DNA from: Hallella mizrahii
GTDB taxonomy: Bacteria > Bacteroidota > Bacteroidia > Bacteroidales > Bacteroidaceae
Assembly (NCBI RefSeq): GCF_009695775.1
Contig: NZ_VUNG01000031.1
Coordinates: 1-46,508 of the forward strand
Direction of reading: 5' to 3'
Length of the DNA stretch: 46,508 bases
Shown in pieces: positions 33,167-42,056 of this stretch; positions within the stretch are counted from its first letter, which is position 1, and every line of letters begins with the position of its first letter. A program made the position numbers and the translations under genes. The notes beneath the pieces are model-generated. The model did no database searches and was not told where the DNA came from. It worked only from the letters and a program-made list of their open reading frames with translations.

Positions 33167-34096
33167 TCAGTCGTTGTCTCCCTCGTGCTTGATGTTTCTC
33201 GGATGATGCAAGAGGATTTCCTGCCGCAACGACTCGTCGTCCATGTGGGTGTAGATCTCCGTTGTGCCGAGGTCAGCATGTCCGAGCAGTTCCTGGATGA
33301 TACGCAGATCGGCCCCGCCCTTAAGCAATGCCGTAGCGAAAGAGTGGCGGAGCGTATGAGGCGAAATGGTCTTCTTGATCCCCGCGGCCTCAGCCTGTCG
33401 CTTCACCATGATCAGAATCATCGTACGCGTGAGGTGATGTCCGCGTCGGTTGAGAAAGACATAGTCCTCCTCGCCTGGCTTGATGTTCATCTGTCGCCGA
33501 TCGTCAAACCACAGCTCCAGCTCATGGATGGCACGTTCTGATATGGGCACCAACCGCTGCTTGCCGCCTTTACCGTTGACACGGATGAAGCCTTGTGTCA
33601 GGAAGAGGTCGCTGAGCTTGAGGTTGGTGAGTTCCGAGACACGCAAGCCACAGGAGAAAAACACCTCGATGATGGCGCGGTTGCGGTGCCCTTCATTGCT
33701 GGTCAGGTCGATGCTATTCTCCAAAGCATCCACTTCCTCGGTGGAGAGATACTCTGGCAAGTGCTGTGGCAGATGGGGAGACTCCAACAGTTCTGTCGGG
33801 TCAACGTCGAGATAGCCGTCCAAGACCAAGTAACGATAGAACGAGCGCACACCGCTGAGGATGCGCGCCTGCGACTTTGCGCTGATGCCATGATCGGAAA
33901 GCATCGCCGCGAAGTGCTCCAGATCTTCGAGCTTTACGCTTAGCGGGTCGACTCCTTCTTGCTCTAAGTAGCCCAGCAACCACTCCAGGTCGTGTTTATA
34001 GGCCTCAACGGTATTGGGCGAATAGCCCCGTTCCAGTTTCAGATAACGCAGATAATGCTTGGTTAATTCCACTATTGTTTTTTCTCTGTCAGACAT
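33167..34096 (-). CDS. xerD: Tyrosine recombinase XerD
   Basis: Resolves chromosome dimers at dif with a partner XerC-type enzyme. The 309-residue protein has an N-terminal SAM-like core-binding domain (YLRYLKLERGYSPNTVEAY) and the catalytic residues Arg152, Lys177, His247, Arg250, His273 and nucleophile Tyr282 (LGHADLGTTEIYTH). It is full length and shows no sign of mobile-element origin. It follows the O-methyltransferase gene by 14 bp. No dif site was sought or found nearby. Confidence 0.93.
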   Translation of the reverse strand: MSDREKTIVELTKHYLRYLKLERGYSPNTVEAYKHDLEWLLGYLEQEGVDPLSVKLEDLEHFAAMLSDHGISAKSQARILSGVRSFYRYLVLDGYLDVDPTELLESPHLPQHLPEYLSTEEVDALENSIDLTSNEGHRNRAIIEVFFSCGLRVSELTNLKLSDLFLTQGFIRVNGKGGKQRLVPISERAIHELELWFDDRRQMNIKPGEEDYVFLNRRGHHLTRTMILIMVKRQAEAAGIKKTISPHTLRHSFATALLKGGADLRIIQELLGHADLGTTEIYTHMDDESLRQEILLHHPRNIKHEGDND

Positions 34097-34110
34097 TCTT
34101 CACGCTATAG

Positions 34111-34794
34111 TCAGCACAGCACACTCTGCCCCGAACAGTGATCATTCAACACTCTGATAATGGTTAGCCCGTCTCGCACGGGCACGATGACCTTTTCCAC
34201 TCTTTTGTCGTCGCGCACGTGATCGTTGAATGCCCGGATGCCGAGTGTCTGATGATCGTGGTCATAAGCCGGGTCGATGACGTGTCCGTCCCACAGTGTG
34301 TTGTCGGCGAGGATAATTCCTCCGGGATTCATCAGTGGCAGGATCGCCTCGTAGGTTTCCACATAGCGCCGCTTATCACCGTCGACAAACGCCATGTCAA
34401 AGGCCACGCCCAACTTGGGAGCCTCCACGCAGGCATCACCGATGCGGAAGTCTATCCACGACGAAACCGCGCTGTCCTCAATCCAAGGGCGGGTGAAGTC
34501 TTCCATCTCATCGTTGATCTCAAAGGTGAAGAGCTTACTGCCGTCCACGCCCGCCTCGCGCAGTCCCTCAGCCATACAGATAGCAGAGTAGCCCGAGAAC
34601 GTGCCGACCTCAAGCACATACTTTGGGCGCTGCATCAGCACGAGCATCTTCAGCAGTCGCCCTTGCAGATGTCCGCTTTGCATACGCCCGTGGATGGTAT
34701 GGATGTTCGTGGCACGATAGAGCCGGTAGAGGTATTCGTCTTCCGGATCGCTGTGGTTGACGATATAGTCGTCGAGCTGTTGCGTGTCGGTCAT
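34111..34794 (-). CDS. O-methyltransferase (class I SAM, family 3)
   Basis: A 227-residue Rossmann methyltransferase of the caffeoyl-CoA/catechol O-methyltransferase type. The SAM-binding GTFSGYSAICMAEG and the metal-binding ...VDGDKRRYVETYEAILPLMNPGGIILADN are visible. The substrate is unknown. Its first codon overlaps the stop of aroQ (ATGA at 34791-34794), so it is translated with aroQ. Confidence 0.9.
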   Translation of the reverse strand: MTDTQQLDDYIVNHSDPEDEYLYRLYRATNIHTIHGRMQSGHLQGRLLKMLVLMQRPKYVLEVGTFSGYSAICMAEGLREAGVDGSKLFTFEINDEMEDFTRPWIEDSAVSSWIDFRIGDACVEAPKLGVAFDMAFVDGDKRRYVETYEAILPLMNPGGIILADNTLWDGHVIDPAYDHDHQTLGIRAFNDHVRDDKRVEKVIVPVRDGLTIIRVLNDHCSGQSVLC

Positions 34795-35228
34795 GCCTTG
34801 TCGCTTTGGTGTGCGAGGATGCCACGGATCGCCAGCTCATAGCTTTGCAGGCCAAAACCACAGATGACACCAAGACAGCCTGCCGAGATCATCGAGTGAT
34901 GGCGGTACTCTTCACGCTGGTGCACGTTGGAGATATGCACCTCCACCGTGGGGCAGCGCAGCGAGCGGATACAGTCGAGCAGTGCAATACTCGTGTGGGT
35001 ATAAGCACCGGCGTTGAGTACAATGCCGGCGTAGTCGAAGCCTACCTGTTGCATCTTGTCGATGAGCTCGCCTTCGACGTTGCTTTGGAAATAGTCGATC
35101 TGCACGTCGGGAAACAGTGCCTTCAGTGTGGGCAGATAGCTCTCAAACGAGTTCTTGCCGTAGATGCCCGGCTCGCGCACACCGAGCAGGTTGAGGTTGG
35201 GTCCGTTGATAATCTGTATCTTTCTCAT
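34791..35228 (-). CDS. aroQ: 3-dehydroquinate dehydratase, type II
   Basis: Third step of the shikimate pathway. The 145-residue protein starts MRKIQIINGPNLNLLGVREP, contains IYGKNSFESY (catalytic Tyr in this block), VLNAGAYTHTSIALLDCI and VHISNVHQREEYRHHS, and ends GFGLQSYELAIRGI. The ATG at 35228 gives the family length; the frame upstream is not family-like. It has a -7 box at 35260-35267 (minus) and leads the aroQ-OMT-xerD operon. Confidence 0.95.
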   Translation of the reverse strand: MRKIQIINGPNLNLLGVREPGIYGKNSFESYLPTLKALFPDVQIDYFQSNVEGELIDKMQQVGFDYAGIVLNAGAYTHTSIALLDCIRSLRCPTVEVHISNVHQREEYRHHSMISAGCLGVICGFGLQSYELAIRGILAHQSDKA

Positions 35229-35259
35229 AGTTTTCACTCTCAATATTGTAAAGCTACTG

Positions 35260-35267
35260 CAAAGATA
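35260..35267 (-). promoter_or_regulatory. -7 box of the aroQ operon
   Basis: TATCTTTG on the minus strand, about 32 bp before the aroQ ATG at 35228. Confidence 0.65.
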
Positions 35268-35513
35268 GTGAAAACGAGTGGAATACGAAAATAAAGCCCA
35301 AGCTTTATGTTTATCAAAGACCAAGCAACTCGAAGAAGATCTCCACACCTGCTACCACTTGCTTATGACAGAAACAGGAAAAGAGACTATTGGGTAGTTG
35401 ACTCCTTATATATATTATAATATTGTCGTTCAATAAGATCTTTGAATGAAGTACAGGAGAGAATGCCGATGAAATCTGTTCACCGCGTCTCACCATTTTT
35501 TATTGTCGTTTTC
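35268..35513. other. Intergenic, between aroQ and helicase promoters
   Basis: Most of the 323-bp gap between aroQ and the helicase gene. Apart from the promoters at its edges I see only AT-rich sequence, including TATATATATTATAATATT near 35407-35424. Confidence 0.4.
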
Positions 35514-35544
35514 TTTGCCATTCCACTTGTTTGCGCTATCTTTG
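35514..35544 (+). promoter_or_regulatory. Promoter of the UPF1-like helicase gene
   Basis: TTTG at 35514-35517 and TATCTTTG at 35537-35544 are 19 bp apart, near consensus. The ATG at 35552 is only seven bases beyond the box, so the leader is a few bases at most. Confidence 0.75.
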
Positions 35545-35551
35545 CAATACA

Positions 35552-37480
35552 ATGTCACAACCATCATCCATACAAGCTCTGCAACAGCAACGGCTGCTTT
35601 TGCAGTTGGAGTACCAGACCGAGCGCGAGGCTTTCCGCAAGCAAGCCGACACCATGGGCATGGCACGCCGCGTCAAACGTGGCGATGCCTGGTATCCCGT
35701 GCGTGTAGGAAAGAGCTATTACAACTCGCTCAACCAATTCGCGTTGGAGGTCTACCGCACTGCCGACGAGGGCATAGAGCACAACTTCGAATACGGCAAG
35801 CCCGTGGTCTTCTTCCGCATGGAGGAAAGCTACGGCAACAATAAGGCCGAGGCTACCGCCAAGATGAAGACCAAGCTCTTCGGCTTCACGGGTACAGTGT
35901 CGTATGTCGACGGCGACCGCATGGTGGTGACCATCCCTGAAGGTCATGCACTCGACGTGCAGAGCTGTGAGGCACCCGTGGGCGTACAGCTCTCGTTCGA
36001 TGAGACCAGTTACCGTACGATGTTCGACGCGCTCGACCGTGTGATGCGTGCCAAGAGCGGACGCCTTGCCTATCTGCGTGATCTCTTCTACAGTCATGTG
36101 CCGGCCCAGCGTTTCCACTTCGGCCCCATGCGCTTCCCCTGGCTCAATGCCACACAGGAGCATGCTGTCAATGAAGTACTCTGCGCTAAGGATGTCATGG
36201 TGGTGCACGGACCTCCAGGTACCGGCAAGACCACCACACTCGTCGAAGCCATCAACGAGACACTCATGCGGGAGAGTCAGGTACTCGTCTGCGCACAGAG
36301 CAACATGGCTGTAGACTGGATCTGCGAGAAACTCGTCGACCGCGGCATCAACGTGCTGCGTATCGGCAACCCGTCACGCGTCAACGACAAGATGCTCGGC
36401 TTTACCTACGAACGGCGCTTTGCCGACCATCCCGACTATCCGCAACTGTGGGCTATCCGCAAAGCCATGCGCGAACTGCGCAAGAGCAGGCATGGCCGCG
36501 ACGAGAAATATCATCAAAAGCTGGAACGACTGAAAAGCCGTGCCACCGAACTGGAGATCCGCATCAACGCCGAACTCTTCGGTGAGGCGCGCGTCATCGC
36601 GTCCACACTCGTCGGCTCAGCCAGCCGTCTGCTCGAGGGCATGAAGTTCTCTACGCTGTTTATCGACGAGGCGGCACAAGCTTTGGAGGCGGCCTGCTGG
36701 ATACCCATGCGACGTGCCGGCCGCGTGATCCTTGCCGGTGACCACTGCCAGCTGCCGCCTACGGTGAAAAGCATTGCCGCCATGAAAGCCGGACTCGGCA
36801 AGACGCTCATGGAACGTATTGTTGAGAACAAGCCTGAATGCGTCTCACTCCTACAGGTACAGTACCGCATGAACGACGCCATCATGCGCTTCAGCTCCGA
36901 CTGGTTCTATGGCGGTAAGGTGGAAAGCGCACCACAGACAGCCCACCGTGGCATCCTCGACTACGACATACCGATGGAGTGGATCGACACGTCAGACATG
37001 GAAGTAGGTCCCGATGAGCCCAACTTCCGTGAACAGTTCGTTGGTGAGAGCTTCGGACGCGTCAACAAAGGCGAGGCACTGCTCACGCTCAACACGCTGC
37101 GCGACTATTATACCAAGATCGGCAAGCAGCGTGTCCTCGACGAGCAGATCGACGTGGGCGTCATCTCGCCCTACCGTGCACAAGTGCAGTATCTGCGCGG
37201 ACTCATCAAGCGCGACGCGTTCTTCAAGCCCTTCCGTCATCTCATCACCGTCAACACCGTCGACGGCTTCCAAGGCCAGGAGCGCGACATCATCCTCATC
37301 TCCATGGTGCGTGCCAACGACGACGGGCAGATAGGATTCCTTCGCGACCTGCGCCGCATGAACGTGGCCATCACCCGTGCCCGCATGAAGCTCATCATCC
37401 TCGGCAATGCCGCCACGATGACGAAGCACCCGTTCTATAAGAAGCTTTTCGACTATGTGCAGGGACTGAAAGAAGAATAA
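35552..37480 (+). CDS. UPF1/SMUBP2-like superfamily 1 helicase
   Basis: A 642-residue DNA/RNA helicase of the AAA_11/AAA_12 (UPF1-like) group. The N-terminal about 190 residues resemble a beta-barrel plus helical stretch of that group. Motifs: Walker A GPPGTGKT at 220-227, QSNMAVD, DEAA at 372-375, GDHCQLPPT, a QYRMN motif, and near the end TVDGFQGQERDIILIS and NVAITRARMKLI. It has a 5'-to-3' type motif order. The start at 35552 follows a strong promoter with almost no leader. The precise RNA or DNA role in bacteria is not known. Confidence 0.92.
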   Translation: MSQPSSIQALQQQRLLLQLEYQTEREAFRKQADTMGMARRVKRGDAWYPVRVGKSYYNSLNQFALEVYRTADEGIEHNFEYGKPVVFFRMEESYGNNKAEATAKMKTKLFGFTGTVSYVDGDRMVVTIPEGHALDVQSCEAPVGVQLSFDETSYRTMFDALDRVMRAKSGRLAYLRDLFYSHVPAQRFHFGPMRFPWLNATQEHAVNEVLCAKDVMVVHGPPGTGKTTTLVEAINETLMRESQVLVCAQSNMAVDWICEKLVDRGINVLRIGNPSRVNDKMLGFTYERRFADHPDYPQLWAIRKAMRELRKSRHGRDEKYHQKLERLKSRATELEIRINAELFGEARVIASTLVGSASRLLEGMKFSTLFIDEAAQALEAACWIPMRRAGRVILAGDHCQLPPTVKSIAAMKAGLGKTLMERIVENKPECVSLLQVQYRMNDAIMRFSSDWFYGGKVESAPQTAHRGILDYDIPMEWIDTSDMEVGPDEPNFREQFVGESFGRVNKGEALLTLNTLRDYYTKIGKQRVLDEQIDVGVISPYRAQVQYLRGLIKRDAFFKPFRHLITVNTVDGFQGQERDIILISMVRANDDGQIGFLRDLRRMNVAITRARMKLIILGNAATMTKHPFYKKLFDYVQGLKEE

Positions 37481-37563
37481 ATCATTTAGAAGACATAGTT
37501 TGGATGAAACCAGCAACATAGATTTGCACCAACTATAAACAAGGAAAGAAAGAAATCGTTAGT

Positions 37564-38526
37564 ATGAACAAACTCTTGACATTCTTGAAGCAGTGGACGC
37601 TGGTGGTCGCACTGTGCGTGGGCTCCTTGGTCTACCTGCTCTTCTCCGAGATACCCGTGTTGGAACCTATAGGCGACTTCATGGGACCAAAGTTAGTGGC
37701 GCTGCTGCCCTACGTCATCTTCCTCATTCTCTACGTCACCTTCTGCAAGATACAAGTAAAGGAGTTGCGACCCCGCACGTGGCATTTCATCTTACAGGGG
37801 ATCCGTGTCGCGCTCTCCGCCATCTGCGTCGCACTGGTAGCCATCGCTCCCTCGGCAGGATGGAAGTTGATCTTTGAGGGCATGTTCATCTGCTTCATCT
37901 GTCCCACGGCCGCTGCCGCACCGGTGATCACCGAGAAGCTTGGAGGAAGCATAGAGTCGATGACCGTGTACATTCTTATCGCCAACTGCGTCACCTCGGT
38001 CATCATCCCGCTCTTCTTCCCAATGGTGGAGAAGAGTGCTGACATCAGTTTTCTCTTTGCCTTTCTGATGGTACTCAAGCGGGTGTTCATCGTGCTCATC
38101 GTACCGTTGTGCCTGGCTCTGCTCACACGCCGCTACCTGCCGCACGTGGCCCAGTGGATTCGTGACCGCCGCAATCTCGGCTTCTATCTGTGGAGCTTCA
38201 ACCTTTCCATCATCATGGGACTGGCCATGCAGAGCATTCTCCATGCGCCCGTATCGGGCATCACACTGGTAGCCTTGTGCGTCATCCCACTGTTCATCTC
38301 TGTCTTCCAGTTTGGTTTGGGCAAGCTCGTCGGCGCGCACTATGGCGACAGCATCAGTGCCGGACAAGCCTTAGGACAGAAGAATACGGTGGTGGGCATT
38401 TGGCTCACGCTGACATTTCTCAATCCCTACGCCGCCATTGCGCCCTGTGCCTATGTGGTATGGCAAAACCTCATCAATGCCGTACAACTTTGGGCAAAGG
38501 AAAAATACGGAGTGCTGAAGTGGTAA
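37564..38526 (+). CDS. Bile acid:sodium symporter (BASS)-like transporter
   Basis: A 320-residue membrane protein with about nine or ten hydrophobic segments. Blocks such as FICFICPTAAAAPVITEKLGG, LIANCVTSVIIPLFFP and GQALGQKNTVVGIWL are typical of the BASS/SBF superfamily. Family members carry organic anions, often with sodium; the substrate is not evident. It starts 83 bp after the helicase gene. A palindromic repeat at 38540-38558 follows the gene. Confidence 0.8.
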   Translation: MNKLLTFLKQWTLVVALCVGSLVYLLFSEIPVLEPIGDFMGPKLVALLPYVIFLILYVTFCKIQVKELRPRTWHFILQGIRVALSAICVALVAIAPSAGWKLIFEGMFICFICPTAAAAPVITEKLGGSIESMTVYILIANCVTSVIIPLFFPMVEKSADISFLFAFLMVLKRVFIVLIVPLCLALLTRRYLPHVAQWIRDRRNLGFYLWSFNLSIIMGLAMQSILHAPVSGITLVALCVIPLFISVFQFGLGKLVGAHYGDSISAGQALGQKNTVVGIWLTLTFLNPYAAIAPCAYVVWQNLINAVQLWAKEKYGVLKW

Positions 38527-38539
38527 GCGACCCTCCCCG

Positions 38540-38558
38540 CCCTCCCTAAAAGGGAGGG
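38540..38558. repeat. CCCTCCCT/AGGGAGGG intergenic palindrome, copy 4
   Basis: CCCTCCCT-AAA-AGGGAGGG after the BASS gene, preceded by CCCTCCCCG. Confidence 0.8.
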
Positions 38559-38769
38559 AGAAAGCATCACAAGATTCCCCTCCTAACCTTCATTACAATA
38601 ATAGCGAGGCGATAGGAGGCTTATATATATTCGTTATATTTGTTATATTCGTATATATTCTTTATGCCATCAAAGATGGTGCGTTAAAGCCAAATACGCT
38701 AATAAAGTACTTATGCGGGTGGCACGCTAATGTCCCCATCCACTCACAAAATACTTACAAGTAGGAAAC

Positions 38770-39777
38770 TCAGGCTTCTTGAGTTGCTTTTCTATAGACT
38801 CGGATGATCTGTCCGTCACAGTCTTGCTGACTCTCCAACTCTATTCCATCAGGCAACTGTGGCGCACGCACACCAGCAGCGAGCGTGACGGGAGCTGTCT
38901 CCACGCGTAGCTCGTCCCACAATCCGCGGTCGAGAAATGCCTGCAAAGTCTGGGCACCCCCTTCGACAACCAGGCTCTGCTTGCCCTCGGAATAGAGATA
39001 TTCGAGGACACTGTCTATGTTGTCGAAAGCACGGAAGCCCTCAGGGACGCCCTCACGATGATGCGTCAGCACGAGACGCTCGGGATCGCGACCTGCCCAC
39101 AGACGTACGTTGAGCCGGGGATGATCACCATCTAACGTGCGCCGGCCGACAAGGATGGCGTCATTCTCCGCCCGCAACTTATGTACAAGCATCTGAGTGA
39201 ACGGCGACGAAAGAGCGACTTGTCGGCCGCCCTCACCGCTGATGAAACCATCGGCAGACTGTGCCCATTTCAGCAGAATGTAAGGACGATGATGCGTATT
39301 GAACGTGATGAACCGCTTGTTCAACGCCAGGCACTCTTTTTCCAACACGCCGACAGTAACCTCTATGCCCGCGTCGCGCAGTTTCTTCACGCCACGTCCC
39401 TGCACCTTGGCAAAGGGATCAATGCATCCGCAGACCACACGACGCACGTGCTTACTGATGATCAGGTCGGCGCACGGCGGTGTCTTGCCCCAGTGACTGC
39501 ACGGCTCCAACGACACGTAGACGGTGGCTTCGCCGAGCAGTGCCTCGTCCTCCGGTTTCACGGAAGCGAAGGCGTTGACCTCAGCATGTCCCTCACCGCA
39601 GCGTACATGGTAGCCCTCACCGATGATGCGGCCGTCGCTGCTGACAATCACCGCCCCGACCATAGGGTTCGGCTTGGCGTTTTGCCGTCCGTTGACGGCG
39701 AGCTCCAAGCAACGCCGCATGTATTTTTCATCTGTCCTCCTGTTGATTTCTTCTGTGTTCATAGTCCGAAATGCCAT
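38770..39777 (-). CDS. ribD: Bifunctional riboflavin biosynthesis protein RibD
   Basis: Deaminates and then reduces the pyrimidine intermediate of riboflavin synthesis. The 335-residue protein has an N-terminal deaminase (HVRCGEGHAEVNA, SLEPCSHWGKTPPCADLII) and a C-terminal reductase (KWAQSADGFISGEGG, LVGRRTLDGDHPRLNVRLW, GGAQTLQAFLDRGLWDELRVE). In-frame ATGs at 39777, 39759 and 39732 are possible; a start at 39759 or downstream would be closer to the family N-terminus. Divergent from prmC. Confidence 0.93.
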   Translation of the reverse strand: MAFRTMNTEEINRRTDEKYMRRCLELAVNGRQNAKPNPMVGAVIVSSDGRIIGEGYHVRCGEGHAEVNAFASVKPEDEALLGEATVYVSLEPCSHWGKTPPCADLIISKHVRRVVCGCIDPFAKVQGRGVKKLRDAGIEVTVGVLEKECLALNKRFITFNTHHRPYILLKWAQSADGFISGEGGRQVALSSPFTQMLVHKLRAENDAILVGRRTLDGDHPRLNVRLWAGRDPERLVLTHHREGVPEGFRAFDNIDSVLEYLYSEGKQSLVVEGGAQTLQAFLDRGLWDELRVETAPVTLAAGVRAPQLPDGIELESQQDCDGQIIRVYRKATQEA

Positions 39778-39785
39778 TCTTTTAT

Positions 39786-39793
39786 TATCTTTG
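39786..39793 (+). promoter_or_regulatory. -7 box TATCTTTG abutting the prmC start
   Basis: TATCTTTG ends four bases before the prmC ATG at 39798, implying a leaderless transcript. It lies within the 5' end of the longest ribD frame on the other strand. Confidence 0.6.
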
Positions 39794-39797
39794 CACT

Positions 39798-40673
39798 ATG
39801 ACTTATCAGCAACTATGGCATCAGCTCACGCCTCTCTACGCCGTAGAGGAGGCGCAGGCCATCACCCGACTGGTGTTGGAGACGACCTTTGGCTTCAGCC
39901 TCACTGACCTTGTCTGTGGCAAAGTTAGTGAATTATCGGCAGACGACGAAACAAAGCTGCATGAAATATGGCAACGGTTGGAGGCCGGTGAGCCCGTACA
40001 GTATGTGCTTGGCGAGGCCGACTTCTTTGGTCGCTCGTTCCGTGTGGCACCCGGCGTGCTCATCCCGCGCCCCGAGACGGAAGGTCTCTGTCGCCTGGTC
40101 TTGGACAGGCTCCCCACCGGCGCGCATGTCCTTGACATCGGCACTGGTTCGGGCTGCATCGCCATCACCATTGCCTTGGAAGCCACGCAAGCCCTGGTAG
40201 AAGCCTGGGACATCAGCGACGAGGCCCTGCGACAGGCACACGACAATGCCTTGCGACTGGGTGCGCAGGTGCTCTTCCGACAAAAAGACGTGTTGGAAGA
40301 AGCGAAAGGAAACGTGCTGGCGAAAGCGGGAGAAGGAGAAGGATGTGAAGAAGTCTGCCTTTACGACTGCATCGTCTCCAACCCGCCTTACATCGCCGAC
40401 AAGGAGCGCACGACGATGGCACGCAACGTGCTCGACTATGAGCCGTCGACAGCACTCTTCGTGCCCGACGACGACCCGCTGCGATTCTACCGCTCCATCG
40501 CTGAGTTGGGGCTGCGACGACTGCGACCGGATGGCCGTCTCTGTTTCGAAATCAATTCGCTCTATGCCGAGGCCCTCAGCAGCCTGCTGATCTCTTTGGG
40601 CTATGAAGCAGTGACGATCCGCGACGACGACTACGGCAAACAGCGGTTCGCGACAGCAAGAATGCGAGGATAA
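39798..40673 (+). CDS. prmC: Release-factor glutamine methyltransferase PrmC
   Basis: Methylates the Gln of the GGQ motif in peptide release factors. The 291-residue protein has a helical N-terminal domain, the motif VLIPRPETEGLC, SAM-binding DIGTGSGCIAI at 113-123, and NPPY at 195-198. Between about 168 and 187 is a short hydrophilic insert (KGNVLAKAGEGEGCEE). The start is the ATG directly after a TATCTTTG box; an in-frame ATG at 39771 would include the promoter. Divergent from ribD. Confidence 0.94.
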   Translation: MTYQQLWHQLTPLYAVEEAQAITRLVLETTFGFSLTDLVCGKVSELSADDETKLHEIWQRLEAGEPVQYVLGEADFFGRSFRVAPGVLIPRPETEGLCRLVLDRLPTGAHVLDIGTGSGCIAITIALEATQALVEAWDISDEALRQAHDNALRLGAQVLFRQKDVLEEAKGNVLAKAGEGEGCEEVCLYDCIVSNPPYIADKERTTMARNVLDYEPSTALFVPDDDPLRFYRSIAELGLRRLRPDGRLCFEINSLYAEALSSLLISLGYEAVTIRDDDYGKQRFATARMRG

Positions 40674-40709
40674 GCAAGAGTACCGATAACGCTGATAGCA
40701 TCGATGGTG

Positions 40710-40790
40710 CATATAGTCTCTATAGATCCATAGTTTCTATAGATACTATAGTCTCTATCGCTTCTATAAAGTCTATAAAATCTATAAAGG
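40710..40790. repeat. 9-bp tandem array (CTATARANN) before recX
   Basis: CTATA-type units begin at about 40720, 40729, 40737, 40746, 40755, 40764, 40773 and 40782, with spacing 9 except one 8. It ends about 10 bp before the recX ATG. The array is degenerate at the left and nearly uniform at the right (CTATAAAGT, CTATAAAAT, CTATAAAGG). Confidence 0.85.
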
Positions 40791-40800
40791 GAAACCGACC

Positions 40801-41295
40801 ATGATCAACGAGGAAACCGCGCGAGCTACGGCAAAGCTCGCCGCCCTCTGTGCCAAAGCAGAGCACTGCACGGGCGAGATGGACAAGAAACTGCGGCAGT
40901 GGGGCATCGGTGCCGAAGACCGGCAAACGGTCATCGACTATCTCGTGACCAACCACTATGTCGACGACAGCCGCTATACCGAAGCCTTCGTCGAGGACAA
41001 GATACGCTTCAACCAATGGGGACGCCGCAAGATCGAACAGGCTCTCTACGCCAAAGGCGTGTCGGCAGATGTCTACACGCCTGTGCTCGACCGTGTGCCC
41101 GACAGTGCTTATCTCGAACAGTTGCGACCGTTGCTCAAAGCCAAGTGGCCGACTATCAAGGCCGACAGCGACTACGAGCGCAGCATGAAGCTCATCAAGT
41201 TTGGTATGGGACGCGGCTATTCGCTCGACCTCATCCGACAGTGCATCGACAGCGTGAGCGAAGAAGATCTCGACGGCGATGATGAGTTGGATTGA
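40801..41295 (+). CDS. recX: RecX-family regulatory protein
   Basis: A 164-residue helical protein of the RecX family, which limits RecA filament growth. Visible three-helix repeat blocks: LAALCAKAEHCTGEMDKKLRQWG, VDDSRYTEAFVEDKIRFNQWGRRKIEQALYAKGV, and a C-terminal RGYSLDLIRQCID. Length is normal. recA is not in the window. It is preceded by the 9-bp array and overlaps comF by 17 bp. Confidence 0.88.
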   Translation: MINEETARATAKLAALCAKAEHCTGEMDKKLRQWGIGAEDRQTVIDYLVTNHYVDDSRYTEAFVEDKIRFNQWGRRKIEQALYAKGVSADVYTPVLDRVPDSAYLEQLRPLLKAKWPTIKADSDYERSMKLIKFGMGRGYSLDLIRQCIDSVSEEDLDGDDELD

Positions 41296-41983
41296 CCGCC
41301 TGCTCGATTTCGTCATGCCGCGCTTCTGCCCGATCTGTGGCCGGCGGCTGGCTGCCAACGAGTCTCAACTCTGCTCGTCCTGCCTGCTGGGGCTGCCCTA
41401 CACGGGATTTCTGGAGCGTCCTTACGACAATCTGGTGGTCGACAGACTCTATGGCAAAATACGGAACTTCGAGCGCGGAGCCTCCCTATTCTATTATATG
41501 TACGACGACCGTCGCAACTTCCTCTTTGATCTGAAATACCACGACCGCCCCGAGATGGGACTTTGGCTGGGGCAGGAAGCCGGTCGGCAGATGCTGCGGA
41601 CAGGCTTTCTCGACGGCATCGACGCGATCATCCCCGTGCCTCTGGCACCTTCGAGACTGCGACAACGGGGCTACAACCAAAGTGAGCTCCTCGCACAGGG
41701 CATCAGCGAGATCACCGGCGTACCCGTTCTCACTCACGTAGCACGCCGCACGACGTTTACCCAAAGCCAGACCCACCTGAGCACCGAACAGCGCTTCGAA
41801 AACGTGAAAAACGCGTTTCTACTCGTCGACGCTGACGCAATCCGCCACCGCCACGTGCTCATCGTCGACGATGTGGTCACCACGGGAGCCACCACCACCG
41901 CACTGGCCTCCCAGCTCTCCACGGCGGGCGACGTGCGTGTCAGCGTCTTTTCGCTGGCCATCGTCAAGCAGCATCATCGGTAA
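41279..41983 (+). CDS. comF: ComF-family phosphoribosyltransferase-like protein
   Basis: A 234-residue ComF protein. An N-terminal zinc-ribbon-like stretch has FCPICGRR and LCSSC; the phosphoribosyltransferase domain contains DAIIPVPLAPSRLRQRGYNQSELLA and the PRPP loop VLIVDDVVTTGATTTAL. ComF relatives act in DNA uptake or related processes in some bacteria; the role in Bacteroidetes is not established. The start overlaps the end of recX by 17 bp, indicating coupled translation. The membrane-anchored helix-hairpin-helix protein at 42609-43523 is a ComEA-like neighbour. Confidence 0.87.
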   Translation: MMSWIDRLLDFVMPRFCPICGRRLAANESQLCSSCLLGLPYTGFLERPYDNLVVDRLYGKIRNFERGASLFYYMYDDRRNFLFDLKYHDRPEMGLWLGQEAGRQMLRTGFLDGIDAIIPVPLAPSRLRQRGYNQSELLAQGISEITGVPVLTHVARRTTFTQSQTHLSTEQRFENVKNAFLLVDADAIRHRHVLIVDDVVTTGATTTALASQLSTAGDVRVSVFSLAIVKQHHR

Positions 41984-42056
41984 GACAACGTACAAAACGG
42001 CAACCAAGAGTCCTATATATAATAGGTGTATCGTTCAACTTTAATATCAACATATC

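Noticed and set aside
33167..34096. Integrase of a mobile element
   Set aside because: The length and motifs match XerD, and it sits in an operon with aroQ and a methyltransferase with no phage or element genes around it.
40720..41358. Minus-strand frame over recX with a repetitive IDFIDF-type end
   Set aside because: The repetition is only the 9-bp array read on the other strand; RecX and ComF explain the region.
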